Positions 16,467 through 24,883 of a stretch of DNA of 57,053 bases are shown in pieces. The notes under the pieces were generated by a model, which saw only the letters and a program-made list of their open reading frames with translations, was not told the DNA's origin and did not search any database. The translations under genes were made by a program, and so were the position numbers. The stretch comes from Clostridia bacterium (lineage in GTDB: Bacteria > Bacillota > Clostridia > Christensenellales > Aristaeellaceae): NCBI GenBank assembly GCA_017429265.1, contig JAFRPG010000057.1:1-57053 (forward strand), given 5' to 3'. The stretch's first letter is position 1. Every line of letters begins with the position of its first letter.

Positions 16467-17510
16467 ATGAGGAAACTCGCAAGCATTCAACGCATATGGA
16501 AGGTTGAGCCCATCGAAGGAGCTGACCGAATAGAGCTGGCCCATGTGCTGGGCTGGCAATGCGTCGTAAACAAAGGCCAATTCCAGCCGATGGACATCGC
16601 TGTCTACTTTGAAATCGACAGCTTCCTGCCTGTCCGCCCGGAGTTCGAGTTCATGCGCGCTTCCAGCTATAAGAAGACCGATATCATGGGCGAAGGCTTC
16701 AGGCTGCGCACCATGCGCTTTCGCGGGCAGATTTCCCAGGGTCTTTTGCTGCCCCTGAGCCAGTTCCCGGAGATACCCGCAGACGCAGACGTGGGCGATG
16801 ACGTGACCGAGCTCCTGGGCGTGCGCAAATGGGAAATCGAAGAAAGGGCTACGACCGGCGGTACCGTCATTGGTAACCTGCCTTACGATATTCCCCATAC
16901 GGATGAGACGCGGGTGCAGGAGGAACCGGAGCTGATTCAAGCCTTCGCTGGGCTGGAATACTACATCAGCACAAAGATGGATGGCTCGTCACATTCCATA
17001 GGAATCGACGAGAACGGATTCCATGTCACTGGCCACAATTACGAATACAAAGACGACGGGAGCAGTTCCTTTTATGAACTTGTCAAGGTGCGCGGTTACC
17101 AGGAGAAGATGGAAGAGTACGTCAAAGAGCTCGGCCTCAAAACCCTCACGATACAGGGCGAGTTCTGTGCCCCTGGAATCCAGCGGAATCGGCTGCGGCT
17201 GACCAGGCCTGAATGGTACGTCTTTACCATCCGGGAAAACGGAAAGCGCGTGCGGCTCAAGAGGATGCTGCTGATCTGCGAGGCGCTGGATATGACCCCG
17301 GTGCCCATCGAAGAAATCGGCATGGACCTGCCATCCAAATACCCGACAGTAGAAGCCCTGCTGGAACGCGCTGACGGGGATTACCCTAACGGCGGGAAGA
17401 AGGAAGGTATTGTGGTCCGTCCGACCGAGCCGGTGTTCTGCCCGCTGATCAGCGCCAGCCTTTCGATGAAAGTCGTCAGCAACAAGTACCTTTTGAAAAA
17501 CGAGGGCTGA
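16467..17510 (+). CDS. RNA ligase, DRB0094/Rnl5-like
   Basis: This is a 347-residue ATP-dependent RNA ligase that probably seals broken RNA. The N-terminal ~130 residues form the extra beta-rich domain seen in the Deinococcus DRB0094 ligase family. Motif I is KMDGS with the nucleotide-accepting Lys170, motif IV is EGIVVRP around Glu313, and motif V is MKVVSNKYLLK with Lys335. IQGEFCAPGIQ between them resembles motif III. AGGAGGA lies just upstream. A HAD phosphatase of the RNA-repair type follows within 30 bases. Together they could heal and seal RNA ends, for example tRNAs cut by nucleases during phage attack; the biological target is inferred. Confidence 0.85.
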   Translation: MRKLASIQRIWKVEPIEGADRIELAHVLGWQCVVNKGQFQPMDIAVYFEIDSFLPVRPEFEFMRASSYKKTDIMGEGFRLRTMRFRGQISQGLLLPLSQFPEIPADADVGDDVTELLGVRKWEIEERATTGGTVIGNLPYDIPHTDETRVQEEPELIQAFAGLEYYISTKMDGSSHSIGIDENGFHVTGHNYEYKDDGSSSFYELVKVRGYQEKMEEYVKELGLKTLTIQGEFCAPGIQRNRLRLTRPEWYVFTIRENGKRVRLKRMLLICEALDMTPVPIEEIGMDLPSKYPTVEALLERADGDYPNGGKKEGIVVRPTEPVFCPLISASLSMKVVSNKYLLKNEG

Positions 17511-17539
17511 TCGCTATCATGGAAGGAAAGGTTGGCGCG

Positions 17540-17986
17540 ATGAACAAGGTGCTCTTTTTGGATGTTGACGGTGTTCTGAACAACGGCGAATGGGCATTCA
17601 CCATGCATCGTCAGGGAGTGCGCGTATACAGAGACGACCTACTGTATGAACCTTCGTTGGAACAATTGAGGCGTATCGTGCAAGCGACCGGTGCGCTCAT
17701 CGTTGTTTCGTCAGCCTGGCGTCAGATCCCCACATGCTATCAGCATCTGCGAGAATGGTTGGAAAAATACGGCATGGAGATATATGACAAAACACCTTAT
17801 GTCGGCGGCGATCGCGGTGATGATATCTCCGCCTGGTTCAAACGCAACCCCGGCGATTGGCAGTATGCCATTCTGGACGATGATTATGATATGGGGGATC
17901 ATATCGACCACCTGGTCCGCACAGACTTTGATCTGGGCCTGACGGAGAGAGAAGCCGATCGGTGCATTGCACTGCTGCAAGGCTGA
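17540..17986 (+). CDS. HAD phosphatase of the RNA-repair type
   Basis: This is a 148-residue compact HAD protein. Motif I is LFLDVDGVLNNGE, a Ser follows in VVSSAWR, and an acidic motif IV is found in AILDDDYDM. The SAWR segment, the small size and the absence of a cap domain are typical of the HAD domain found in multi-domain 'Swiss army knife' RNA-repair proteins, where it is thought to remove terminal phosphates. I chose ATG 17540 because GGAAGGAAAGG precedes it; an upstream GTG/ATG region adds only seven residues. It follows the RNA ligase directly and is the last gene of the cassette. Confidence 0.8.
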   Translation: MNKVLFLDVDGVLNNGEWAFTMHRQGVRVYRDDLLYEPSLEQLRRIVQATGALIVVSSAWRQIPTCYQHLREWLEKYGMEIYDKTPYVGGDRGDDISAWFKRNPGDWQYAILDDDYDMGDHIDHLVRTDFDLGLTEREADRCIALLQG

Positions 17987-18022
17987 CACACATAATTCTA
18001 TTGGTCCTCAGAAGGTCTGTCT

Positions 18023-18088
18023 ACGTCACTACTGACGTTTTGGCACAAAAAAACTCCGGGCTGCTGTACATTCAGCGGCTCGGTTTTT
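18023..18088 (+). terminator. Terminator pair at the end of the cassette
   Basis: ACGTCA-CTAC-TGACGT (18023-18038) is a small hairpin followed by TTTT. The main one has arms CCGGGCTGCTG (18056) and CAGCGGCTCGG (18073), pairing 9 of 11 with G-U at the others, then TTTTTGTGTG. A run of seven A before the left arm makes it usable in both directions. The 17987-18200 gap holds no gene. Confidence 0.72.
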
Positions 18089-18118
18089 GTGTGTATTTCG
18101 GTCCCCTGGGCAAATAAT

Positions 18119-18152
18119 TAAAACTTACCCTCCCTGGCCCTAAAACTTACCC
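18119..18152. repeat. Two TAAAACTTACCC repeats resembling an IS end
   Basis: TAAAACTTACCC occurs at 18119-18130 and 18141-18152, a 22-bp period. Short, closely spaced repeats of this kind are found at the ends of IS21-like elements, where they bind transposase. Here they stand between the cassette terminator and a broken recombinase start, with no transposase gene, so they would be a solitary end. The IS assignment is from memory. Confidence 0.4.
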
Positions 18153-18200
18153 CCCTGTGTCCTGTCTTGGGAAATAATTGAATTGTATCAATCTTGGAGT

Positions 18201-18368
18201 CTACATTTCGGAATAGTGCCGGATGTTCGTGAAACCATGCTGCCTCGCGTAGTCTTCCAGATACCTCTTCTGGTTCTGAATCGAGTTGCTTTCCCCGGCA
18301 GAGTCATCATCTCTGGAAAGCCGCTCATATAACGCTGTAATGCCGCTTTCTCGCTTGGTTTGGTTCAT
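18201..18368 (-). pseudogene. N-terminal fragment of a TndX/TnpX-like serine recombinase
   Basis: The minus strand from ATG 18368, with a GGGGGTG site upstream, encodes 55 residues starting MNQTKRESGITALYERLS with the nucleophile at Ser18, then ESNSIQNQKRYLEDYA and GFTNIRHY. This is the start of a Tn4451/Tn5397-type large serine recombinase. Normal sequence would go on with a DDGxSG motif, but here it breaks off at about 18208 and reaches a TAG. The remaining ~500 residues are absent. It is a relic at the right end of the island, next to a truncated transporter gene. Confidence 0.82.
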
Positions 18369-18430
18369 ATGTTTTCACCCCCTTCCTTCGCTTACAAACC
18401 CTGTAGCCGCTGTTTACAAACGTCCGGCAC

Positions 18431-19105
18431 ATGGACAGCTTACCAGATTCTGCCCCTTTCGTGCCCTTCCTCACCACGGGTTTTGAAGCGGGGATGCTCG
18501 GCTACACCCTTTTCGGCCTGCTGTACCCTGACAGTCCCATGGCGGATTTTGCGCGGATCGATCTCGGCCAGGTCCTCTTCGTCTTCACGCTGTACAAGGT
18601 GCTGATCGGCCTGGACGGGCATGAGCGGCCCACCGCGCGGCAGCTGGCGAAGGAGATGGCGCTCTCGCCGATCATCCTCGCGATCGCCGCCGGCGTGCTG
18701 CTGGGCGCGACGGGCCTGTACCGCGCGATGGAGCCCTCCGGCGCCGCGGCCCTGCTCGACGCCTGCACCGACTTCATCTCCGCCCCGGTCAGCGCCCTGA
18801 TCCTGATCGCCGTGGGCTATGATCTGGTGTTCAGGGATATCCGCTGGGGCAGCGCGCTTTCGGCCGTGGCGCTGCGCACGGGGATCATGGCCGTCCTCGG
18901 GACCGGCGTCTTCTTCCTCTTCCGCCTGCTCTGGCCGGGGGAGGACTGGACCCGTCCCGTCTGCCTGATGTTCCTGCTGCCGCCGCCCTTCGTCCTGCCG
19001 GTCTTCTCGGAGGATGAGAACCAACGCGCCTACCTCTCGGCCGTACTCTCCCTCTCCACGCTGCTCACCCTGGCCGGCTTTGCGGTGCTGGCGGTGATCG
19101 GCTGA
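18431..19105 (+). pseudogene. AEC-family transporter lacking its N-terminus
   Basis: The 224-residue frame reads as the C-terminal two thirds of an auxin-efflux-carrier-type permease: TTGFEAGMLGY, a cytoplasmic loop, then five hydrophobic helices ending at residue 222. Full AEC proteins have about 300-320 residues and ten helices, so roughly the first 80-100 residues are missing. Upstream, the frame closes with a TAG at 18404 and the sequence belongs to the recombinase relic. No ribosome binding site precedes the ATG at 18431. The gene was probably split by integration of the island. It is the first DNA with the GC-rich composition of the rest of the chromosome. Confidence 0.75.
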
Positions 19106-19152
19106 CGCTTCCGTGCATCCGGTATCCGACATACAGAACAGGAGGAACCCAC

Positions 19153-20283
19153 ATGAAGTATCGCACCATGGGCAAGCTCGGCATCCGGTCCTCGGCCTTC
19201 GGTCTGGGCTGCATGCGCTTCAACGGCCCCGCTTCCGGGGACAGCACGATCGACGAGCAGAAGGCGATCTCCCTGATCCGCCGGGCCATCGACGGCGGCG
19301 TCACCTACCTCGACACGGCCTACGTCTACCTCGGCAAGACCTCGGAGACCGTCGTGGGCAAGGCCCTGCGGGACGGCTACCGCGAGAAGGTGACCATCGC
19401 CACCAAGATGCCTGCCGAGGCCGTGCACGACCGCGCGAGCATGGAGGCCCTCCTGGAGGAGGAGCTGACCAAGCTGCAGACCGACCACATCGACTTCTAC
19501 CTGATGCACGGCATCAATAAGGAGAAGTGGGAGTACTTCAAGTCCATCGGCGCCCCGCAGTTCTTCGACGACATGAAGAAGGCCGGGAAGATCCGCTTCA
19601 AGTGCTTCTCCTTCCACGGCCCCTACGACGAGTTCGAGTACATCATCAGGGACTACGACTGGGACCTGGTGCAGATCCAGTACAACTTCATGGACGTGGA
19701 CAACCAGGCCGGCACGAAGGGCCTGGAGCTGGCGGGCAGCCTCGGCATCCCGGTGACGATCATGGAGGGCCTGCTGGGCGGACGCCTGGCGAAGGCACCG
19801 TCCAACGTGCAGGCGCTCTATGACGCTTTCCCCGTGAAGCGCTCGCCCGTGGAGTGGGCCTTCCGCTGGCTCTGCAACCATCCGGCGGTGTCCGTCGTCC
19901 TCTCCGGCTGCAACGAGGCGGAGCAGATCGACGAGAACCTGCGGATCTTCGACACCGTGGAAGCCGGCATCATGTCGGAGGAGGAACTGAAGCTGATGGA
20001 CGACGTGCGCGCCGCCTACATCAGCCGAACGAAGATCGGCTGCACCGGCTGCCGCTACTGCATGCCCTGCCCCAACGGGGTCAACATCCCGGGCCTCTTC
20101 TCCTCCTGGAACAACGTCTCACTCTACGACACCGATCCCAAATGGGACTGGGGTCTCCGGCAGATCCGGGAGAAGGACGCGGGTCCCGATCACTGCATTC
20201 AGTGCGGCGCCTGCGAGGCGGCCTGCCCGCAGCACCTGAATATCATCGAGAGCCTGCAGACGGCCTGGAGCGAACTCAACTGA
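19153..20283 (+). CDS. Aldo/keto reductase with C-terminal 4Fe-4S domain
   Basis: This 376-residue cytoplasmic oxidoreductase has the AKR barrel in residues 1-~290 with catalytic residues in YLDTAYVY (Asp/Tyr), IATKMP (Lys) and YLMHGI (His). The last ~90 residues carry two ferredoxin-like cysteine sets: CTGCRYCMPCP and CIQCGACEAACP. Such fused AKRs are common in anaerobes and probably exchange electrons between NAD(P)H and iron-sulfur carriers; the substrate is unknown. AGGAGG lies eight bases before the ATG. It is followed by an ABC exporter 31 bases downstream and may form an operon with it and the SDR. Confidence 0.9.
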   Translation: MKYRTMGKLGIRSSAFGLGCMRFNGPASGDSTIDEQKAISLIRRAIDGGVTYLDTAYVYLGKTSETVVGKALRDGYREKVTIATKMPAEAVHDRASMEALLEEELTKLQTDHIDFYLMHGINKEKWEYFKSIGAPQFFDDMKKAGKIRFKCFSFHGPYDEFEYIIRDYDWDLVQIQYNFMDVDNQAGTKGLELAGSLGIPVTIMEGLLGGRLAKAPSNVQALYDAFPVKRSPVEWAFRWLCNHPAVSVVLSGCNEAEQIDENLRIFDTVEAGIMSEEELKLMDDVRAAYISRTKIGCTGCRYCMPCPNGVNIPGLFSSWNNVSLYDTDPKWDWGLRQIREKDAGPDHCIQCGACEAACPQHLNIIESLQTAWSELN

Positions 20284-20314
20284 GCCGCGCTCCCCGCGCA
20301 CGGGAGGTCCTGCC

Positions 20315-22060
20315 ATGAAAATGCTTTGGCGGCTGAGCCGCGAGGCCATCCGTTACCGCACGCTGTACATCATCGCCATCCTGGCCACCCTGGGGCTGAC
20401 CGGCGTCAACCTGGCCGCCCCCAGGGTGCTTTCCGATATGACCGGCATCGTGAAAACCCAGGTGGACGAGGCCGGCTTCCGGCGGATCGTCGTCCTCGCG
20501 CTGATCCTGGTGGGGCTGTACCTGCTGCGGATCCTGTTCCGCTTCCTCAGCAACTATCTGGCGCACAAGGCGGCCTGGTATCTGGTGGGCGACCTGCGCA
20601 CCCGCACCTACGACAAGCTGGAGCGCATGCACCTGGGGTATTTCCACGACAAGCAGACCGGCGACCTGATGAGCCGGGTGGTCAACGACACCCGGGATTT
20701 TGAGCTGCTCTACGCCCACATGATCCCGGACAGCATCACCAACCTGGTCACCTTTCTGGGCGTGCTGATCGTGCTGCTGACCATCAACCCCAAGCTGGCG
20801 CTGATCACCTGCGCGCCGATCCCGCTGATCCTGATCTCCGGCGTGATCTTCTCCAAAAAGGTGCGGCCCTACTTCCGCATCTCCCAGAAGAAGATGGGCG
20901 AGCTGAACGGCAAGCTGCAGGACAACCTCTCCGGCATCCACGAGATCCAGTCCTTCGGCCGCGAGGAGTACGAAACCGGCAAGGTGGACGAGCGGAACTT
21001 CGAGCACGTGCGGGCCATGCTCCACGCGCTGAAGATCAGCGCCGTCTTCCATCCCTCGGTGGAGTTTGTCTCCTCCATCGGCACCATCCTGGTGGTGGCC
21101 TTCGGCGGCTGGCTGGCCTGGAAGGAAGGCCTCCAGGTGGAGGACATCGTGGCCTTCCTGCTGTACCTGGGCCTGTTTTACGGGCCGGTCACGGGCCTGG
21201 CCAACCTGCTGGAGAGCATGCAGCAGTCCATGGCGGGTGCGGAGCGCGTGCTGGCGGTGCTCGACGCGCCCTGCGAGATCGTGGACAAGCCCGGCGCGGA
21301 AGATCTCACCGACGTACAGGGCGACATCCGCTTTGAGAACGTGAGCTTTTCCTACAGCGACGACATCCCGGTGCTCCGGCAGGTCTCCTTCCACTGCGAG
21401 CCCGGGAAGATGCTGGCTCTGGTGGGCCCCACCGGCGTCGGCAAGACCACGCTGACCCAGCTTATCTCCCGCTTCTACGAGCCCACGGAGGGCCGCATCC
21501 TGATCGACGGGCACGACATCGGCTCGGTGACCGTCGAGAGCCTGCGCCGCTGCATCTCCCCGGTGCTGCAGGATACCTTCCTGTTCAACGGCACGGTTGC
21601 GGAGAACATCGGCTACGCCGTCCCCGGCGCCACGCGGGAGGAGATCGAAGCCGCCGCCCGGGCCGCGAACATCCACGACGACATCGCCGCCATGCCCGAC
21701 GGCTATGAAACCCGGGTCGGGGAGCGCGGCCTGCGCCTCTCGGGCGGCCAGAAGCAGCGCGTCGCCATCGCCCGGGCCATCCTGCGCAAGTCTCCGATCA
21801 TCATTCTGGATGAAGCCACCGCCTCGGTGGACGTGGAGACCGAGCAGCAGATCCAGAAGGCCATCGCGGGCATCGCCGGGACGCGGACGATCATCGCTAT
21901 CGCGCACCGCCTCTCCACGATCCGCAACGCCGACAAGATCCTCGTGATCGAGGACGGGCGCGTCACCGAGGAGGGCACGCACAGCGAGCTTGTCGCCCTC
22001 GGCGGGAGCTATGCCCGCATGAACCGGATCCAGAGCGCCGCCACCGCCGGCATCGCATGA
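20315..22060 (+). CDS. ABC exporter, fused permease and ATPase
   Basis: This is a 581-residue half-transporter of the MsbA/MdlB type. Residues 1-~310 contain six membrane helices; the rest is the ATP-binding domain with Walker A GPTGVGKTT, Q-loop at PVLQDTFLF, signature LSGGQKQR, Walker B IIILDEATA and the switch histidine in IAHRLST. Half-transporters of this class act as homodimers or as pairs; no second half is adjacent, so a homodimer is likelier. The substrate could be a lipid, a peptide or a drug and cannot be read from the sequence. GGGAGGT precedes ATG 20315. Confidence 0.9.
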   Translation: MKMLWRLSREAIRYRTLYIIAILATLGLTGVNLAAPRVLSDMTGIVKTQVDEAGFRRIVVLALILVGLYLLRILFRFLSNYLAHKAAWYLVGDLRTRTYDKLERMHLGYFHDKQTGDLMSRVVNDTRDFELLYAHMIPDSITNLVTFLGVLIVLLTINPKLALITCAPIPLILISGVIFSKKVRPYFRISQKKMGELNGKLQDNLSGIHEIQSFGREEYETGKVDERNFEHVRAMLHALKISAVFHPSVEFVSSIGTILVVAFGGWLAWKEGLQVEDIVAFLLYLGLFYGPVTGLANLLESMQQSMAGAERVLAVLDAPCEIVDKPGAEDLTDVQGDIRFENVSFSYSDDIPVLRQVSFHCEPGKMLALVGPTGVGKTTLTQLISRFYEPTEGRILIDGHDIGSVTVESLRRCISPVLQDTFLFNGTVAENIGYAVPGATREEIEAAARAANIHDDIAAMPDGYETRVGERGLRLSGGQKQRVAIARAILRKSPIIILDEATASVDVETEQQIQKAIAGIAGTRTIIAIAHRLSTIRNADKILVIEDGRVTEEGTHSELVALGGSYARMNRIQSAATAGIA

Positions 22061-22082
22061 CCGCACAGAGGGGAGAATCATC

Positions 22083-22796
22083 ATGCCCCAGACTGTTCTG
22101 ATCACCGGCACGGGCCGGCCCATCGGGCTCGGCTTCAACATGGTCCGCCGCTACCTCGAGCACGGCGACCGCGTCCTCGCGACCGTCCGCCGCCCCTCGG
22201 AGGCCCTCGACGCCCTGCGGGCACAGTACCCGGAGCGCCTGGACATCCTCACCATGGACCTCGCCTCCACGGAATCGGTGAACGCCGCGGCCGCGCAGGC
22301 CGCCGCCCTGGTCCCCTGCATCGACCTGGTCATCAACAACGCCACCACCGCCTCCCCGGACTGCATGAAGGAACTGCCGGACTTCAACCCGGACTACATC
22401 GCCCCGGCCGTCGACGTCGGCGCGGTGGGCCCGCTGCGGGTGATCAAGGCCTTCCTGTCCCTCCTGCGCAGGAGCGAGGGCACGGCCCTGATCGTGAACA
22501 TCTCCTCCGAGGCCGGGAGTATCGGGCGCTGCTACCGCACCTTCTACCTCGACTACGGCGTGGAGAAGGCGGCCCTGAACATGATCACCAAGACGCTCCA
22601 CAACTATTTCAAAGACGACCCGAAGATCAACATCCTCTGCCTGCATCCCGGCTGGATCCGCACCAGCGAGGGCAGCGAGGCGCCCCTCGATCCCTACGAG
22701 CATGCGGAGACCCTCCGCCTCCTGTTCGCGTCGCGGCAGAATGACAAGGAAGGCCCGATCTTCATCACGCACACGGGGGAAGCGTATCCCTGGTGA
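22083..22796 (+). CDS. Short-chain dehydrogenase/reductase
   Basis: This is a 237-residue NAD(P)-dependent oxidoreductase of the classical SDR build. The cofactor loop is TGTGRPIGLGF, a slight variant of TGxxxGxG, and NNA-like VINNATT follows. The active site has Ser in ISSEAG and the Tyr-Lys pair in YGVEKAAL. The C-terminus includes HPGWIRT, the usual SDR segment. The substrate is not evident. GGGGAGAA precedes the start and the gene follows the ABC exporter by 22 bases. No terminator with a T-run is obvious after it before the rimP promoter. Confidence 0.87.
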   Translation: MPQTVLITGTGRPIGLGFNMVRRYLEHGDRVLATVRRPSEALDALRAQYPERLDILTMDLASTESVNAAAAQAAALVPCIDLVINNATTASPDCMKELPDFNPDYIAPAVDVGAVGPLRVIKAFLSLLRRSEGTALIVNISSEAGSIGRCYRTFYLDYGVEKAALNMITKTLHNYFKDDPKINILCLHPGWIRTSEGSEAPLDPYEHAETLRLLFASRQNDKEGPIFITHTGEAYPW

Positions 22797-22898
22797 GACG
22801 GCGGCGCGGGATCCGGCTCGTTTCCGGATTTTTCCAGACCGTTCCGAACATTTTTCCCGAAAAACCCTGAAATTCCCTCCGTTTTTCCTCTCAAGTCC

Positions 22899-22927
22899 TT
22901 GTGTTTCAACGGAAGTTGTGTTATACT
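22899..22927 (+). promoter_or_regulatory. Promoter of the rimP-nusA-infB operon
   Basis: TTGTGT (22899-22904) and TATACT (22922-22927) are separated by 17 bases. It lies 228 bases before the rimP start, leaving a long untranslated leader. It is the best sigma-A promoter in the 22797-23154 gap. Confidence 0.65.
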
Positions 22928-22934
22928 CCGGGCT

Positions 22935-23154
22935 GTAAACGGCGCCGCTGTTTCCAATCAGGAAGCGGCGGCATGCATGCGCCGGGCAGCCGGTGCGAAC
23001 AGCAGCGAAAGAAGGGCTTGACGATCAGAGTGGGACATGGCCTGGCGGAGCGCGGGCAGCGTGAAACCTCCGGCACGCGGAGACGCTGTTCGGGCTTTCG
23101 TGAGAGGGCCGTGTTTGCCGCTCTTTTCTCTTGCTCAGCGAAGGGGGCGAACGG
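22935..23154 (+). ncRNA. Long rimP leader with possible attenuator
   Basis: About 220 transcribed bases precede rimP. AGAGTGG (23027-23033) can pair with CCGCTCT (23118-23124), one G-U included, and TTTCTCTTG follows, giving a terminator-like end just before the ribosome binding site. Structured leaders before rimP are known in Bacillota. Whether this is an attenuator is a guess from pairing by eye. Confidence 0.35.
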
Positions 23155-23679
23155 ATGGCGGCCAGGACAGGACTGATCGGCAGGGCGGAACCGCTCTGCG
23201 CCAAAGTGGCGGAACGGCTCGGCTATGAGCTGGTGGATCTGGAGCAGGTGAAAGACGCCTACGGCGTGACCCTGCGCATCTATATCGACAAGCCGGACGG
23301 CATGGACCTGGACGGCTGCGAAAAGTTCCACCGCGCCCTGATCCCGCTGGTGGAGAACCTCGACTACGACTACCTCGAAGTCTCCTCCCCGGGCATCGAC
23401 CGGCCGCTGAAGAAGGACGCGGACTTCGAGCGCGCCCTCGGCAGCGAGGTGGAGGCGCACTTCTACCGGGCTATCGACGGCGTCCGGGAGAAGCGCGGCA
23501 TCCTCAGCGACTGGACGAAAGACACCGTGACGCTCGAGATCGGCGGCGAGCCCGCCGTCCTGCAGCGCAAAGACTGCGCGACGATCCGCCGCACCGTCGA
23601 CCTGACCGGGGTCGAGGAAGTCGACCTGGGCGGGGACGGCGCGGATAACCTGAAGCCCGACGAATACAGAGAGGAATAA
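23155..23679 (+). CDS. rimP: Ribosome maturation factor RimP
   Basis: This 174-residue protein assists 30S subunit maturation. The N-terminal alpha/beta domain carries LGYELVDLEQ and the family hallmark VSSPGIDRPL, and the C-terminal SH3-like barrel follows. I placed the start at ATG 23155, nine bases after AAGGGGG; an in-frame TTG at 23131 is less likely. It heads the conserved order rimP-nusA-ylxR-ylxQ-infB and is followed three bases later by nusA. Confidence 0.95.
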   Translation: MAARTGLIGRAEPLCAKVAERLGYELVDLEQVKDAYGVTLRIYIDKPDGMDLDGCEKFHRALIPLVENLDYDYLEVSSPGIDRPLKKDADFERALGSEVEAHFYRAIDGVREKRGILSDWTKDTVTLEIGGEPAVLQRKDCATIRRTVDLTGVEEVDLGGDGADNLKPDEYREE

Positions 23680-23682
23680 GCC

Positions 23683-24864
23683 ATGATGAAGCCAAAGACC
23701 AGCCAGAAATCCGAAGTCATCACCGCCATCAATGAGCTGGCCCGCGAGAAGGGCCTGAGCAGGGAGATGCTGTTCAGCGCCATCGAGGAGGCCACCCGCA
23801 CGGCGTATCGCCGCAACCTCCCCAAGGGCGCGGTGGAGCCCCAGAACATCGTCACCTCCATCGATCGCCAGACCGGTGAGATCCACGTCTACACCCGCCT
23901 CATCGCGGTGGAGGAAGTGGAGAGCCCGGCCAGCCAGATCACCCTGGAGGAAGCCCGGGCCATCCGCCCCGGCGCCGAACTCGGCGACATCGTCGAGAAG
24001 GATGTGACCCCGAGCGGCTTCCTGCGCGTGGCGGCCCTGGCGGCCAAGCAGGTGATCGTGCAGCGCATCCGCGAGGCGGAGCGCGGCCAGGTCTTCGACA
24101 AGTATGTGGACAAGACCGAGGAGATCCTGACCGGCGTGGTGAAGCGGGTCAACGAGCACTCGGTGATCCTCGACCTGGATCACACGGAGGGCATCCTCAA
24201 CGAGGATGACATGATGCCCGGCGAGGTCCTGCGCGAGGGCGACCACATCAAGGTCTACATCCTCAACGTGAGCCGCGACACCGTGACGCCCCACACTCCC
24301 CAGGTGCGGGTCAGCCGCCGCCACCAGAACCTGGTCAAGCGCCTCTTCGAGATGGAGGTGCCGGAGATCGTCACCGGTCAGGTGGTCATCAAGGCCATCG
24401 CCCGCGAGCCCGGCGTCCGCACCAAGATGGCCGTCCACTCCAACGATCCGATGATCGATCCGGTGGGCGCCTGCGTCGGACAGCGCGGCGGCCGCGTGGA
24501 GCGCGTGGTGGCCGAGCTGAAGGGCGAGAAGGTCGACATCATCAAGTGGAGCGAGGATCCGGTGGAGTTCGTGGCCAACGCCCTGAACCCCGCCCACGTC
24601 ATCACGGTCTTCGTCTCCACCGAGAACGAGCGCGAGTGCCGCGTGATGGTGCCGGACAACCAGCTGTCCCTGGCCATCGGCAAGGACGGCCTCAACTCCT
24701 CCCTGGCTCACCGGCTGACCGGCTGGCGCATCGATATCAAGAGCCAGTCCCAGGCAGTGGACATGGAAGACATGATCGACGACAGCCTGCCGATGAGCGC
24801 CACGGGCTCCATGCGCATGGAGTACGACGACAGCCTCAGCGAGCTGGAGGACGACAGCATCTGA
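23683..24864 (+). CDS. nusA: Transcription elongation/termination factor NusA
   Basis: This 393-residue protein binds RNA polymerase and nascent RNA and tunes pausing, termination and antitermination. The N-terminal polymerase-binding domain (1-~125) is followed by the S1 domain (TGVVKRVNEHSVILDL), KH1 (EIVTGQVVIKAIAREPG...DPVGACVGQRG) and KH2 (LSLAIGKDGLNSSLAHRLTGW). It ends with an acidic tail (DDSLSELEDDS). The length is usual for Bacillota, which lack the extra C-terminal repeats of proteobacterial NusA. It follows rimP closely and precedes ylxR by 19 bases. Confidence 0.97.
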   Translation: MMKPKTSQKSEVITAINELAREKGLSREMLFSAIEEATRTAYRRNLPKGAVEPQNIVTSIDRQTGEIHVYTRLIAVEEVESPASQITLEEARAIRPGAELGDIVEKDVTPSGFLRVAALAAKQVIVQRIREAERGQVFDKYVDKTEEILTGVVKRVNEHSVILDLDHTEGILNEDDMMPGEVLREGDHIKVYILNVSRDTVTPHTPQVRVSRRHQNLVKRLFEMEVPEIVTGQVVIKAIAREPGVRTKMAVHSNDPMIDPVGACVGQRGGRVERVVAELKGEKVDIIKWSEDPVEFVANALNPAHVITVFVSTENERECRVMVPDNQLSLAIGKDGLNSSLAHRLTGWRIDIKSQSQAVDMEDMIDDSLPMSATGSMRMEYDDSLSELEDDSI

Positions 24865-24883
24865 CCGAAGGACGGAGGAACCC

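Noticed and set aside
18286..18605. Two short plus-strand frames before the AEC gene
   Set aside because: They run antisense to the recombinase relic or in a wrong frame of the transporter, with no ribosome binding site.
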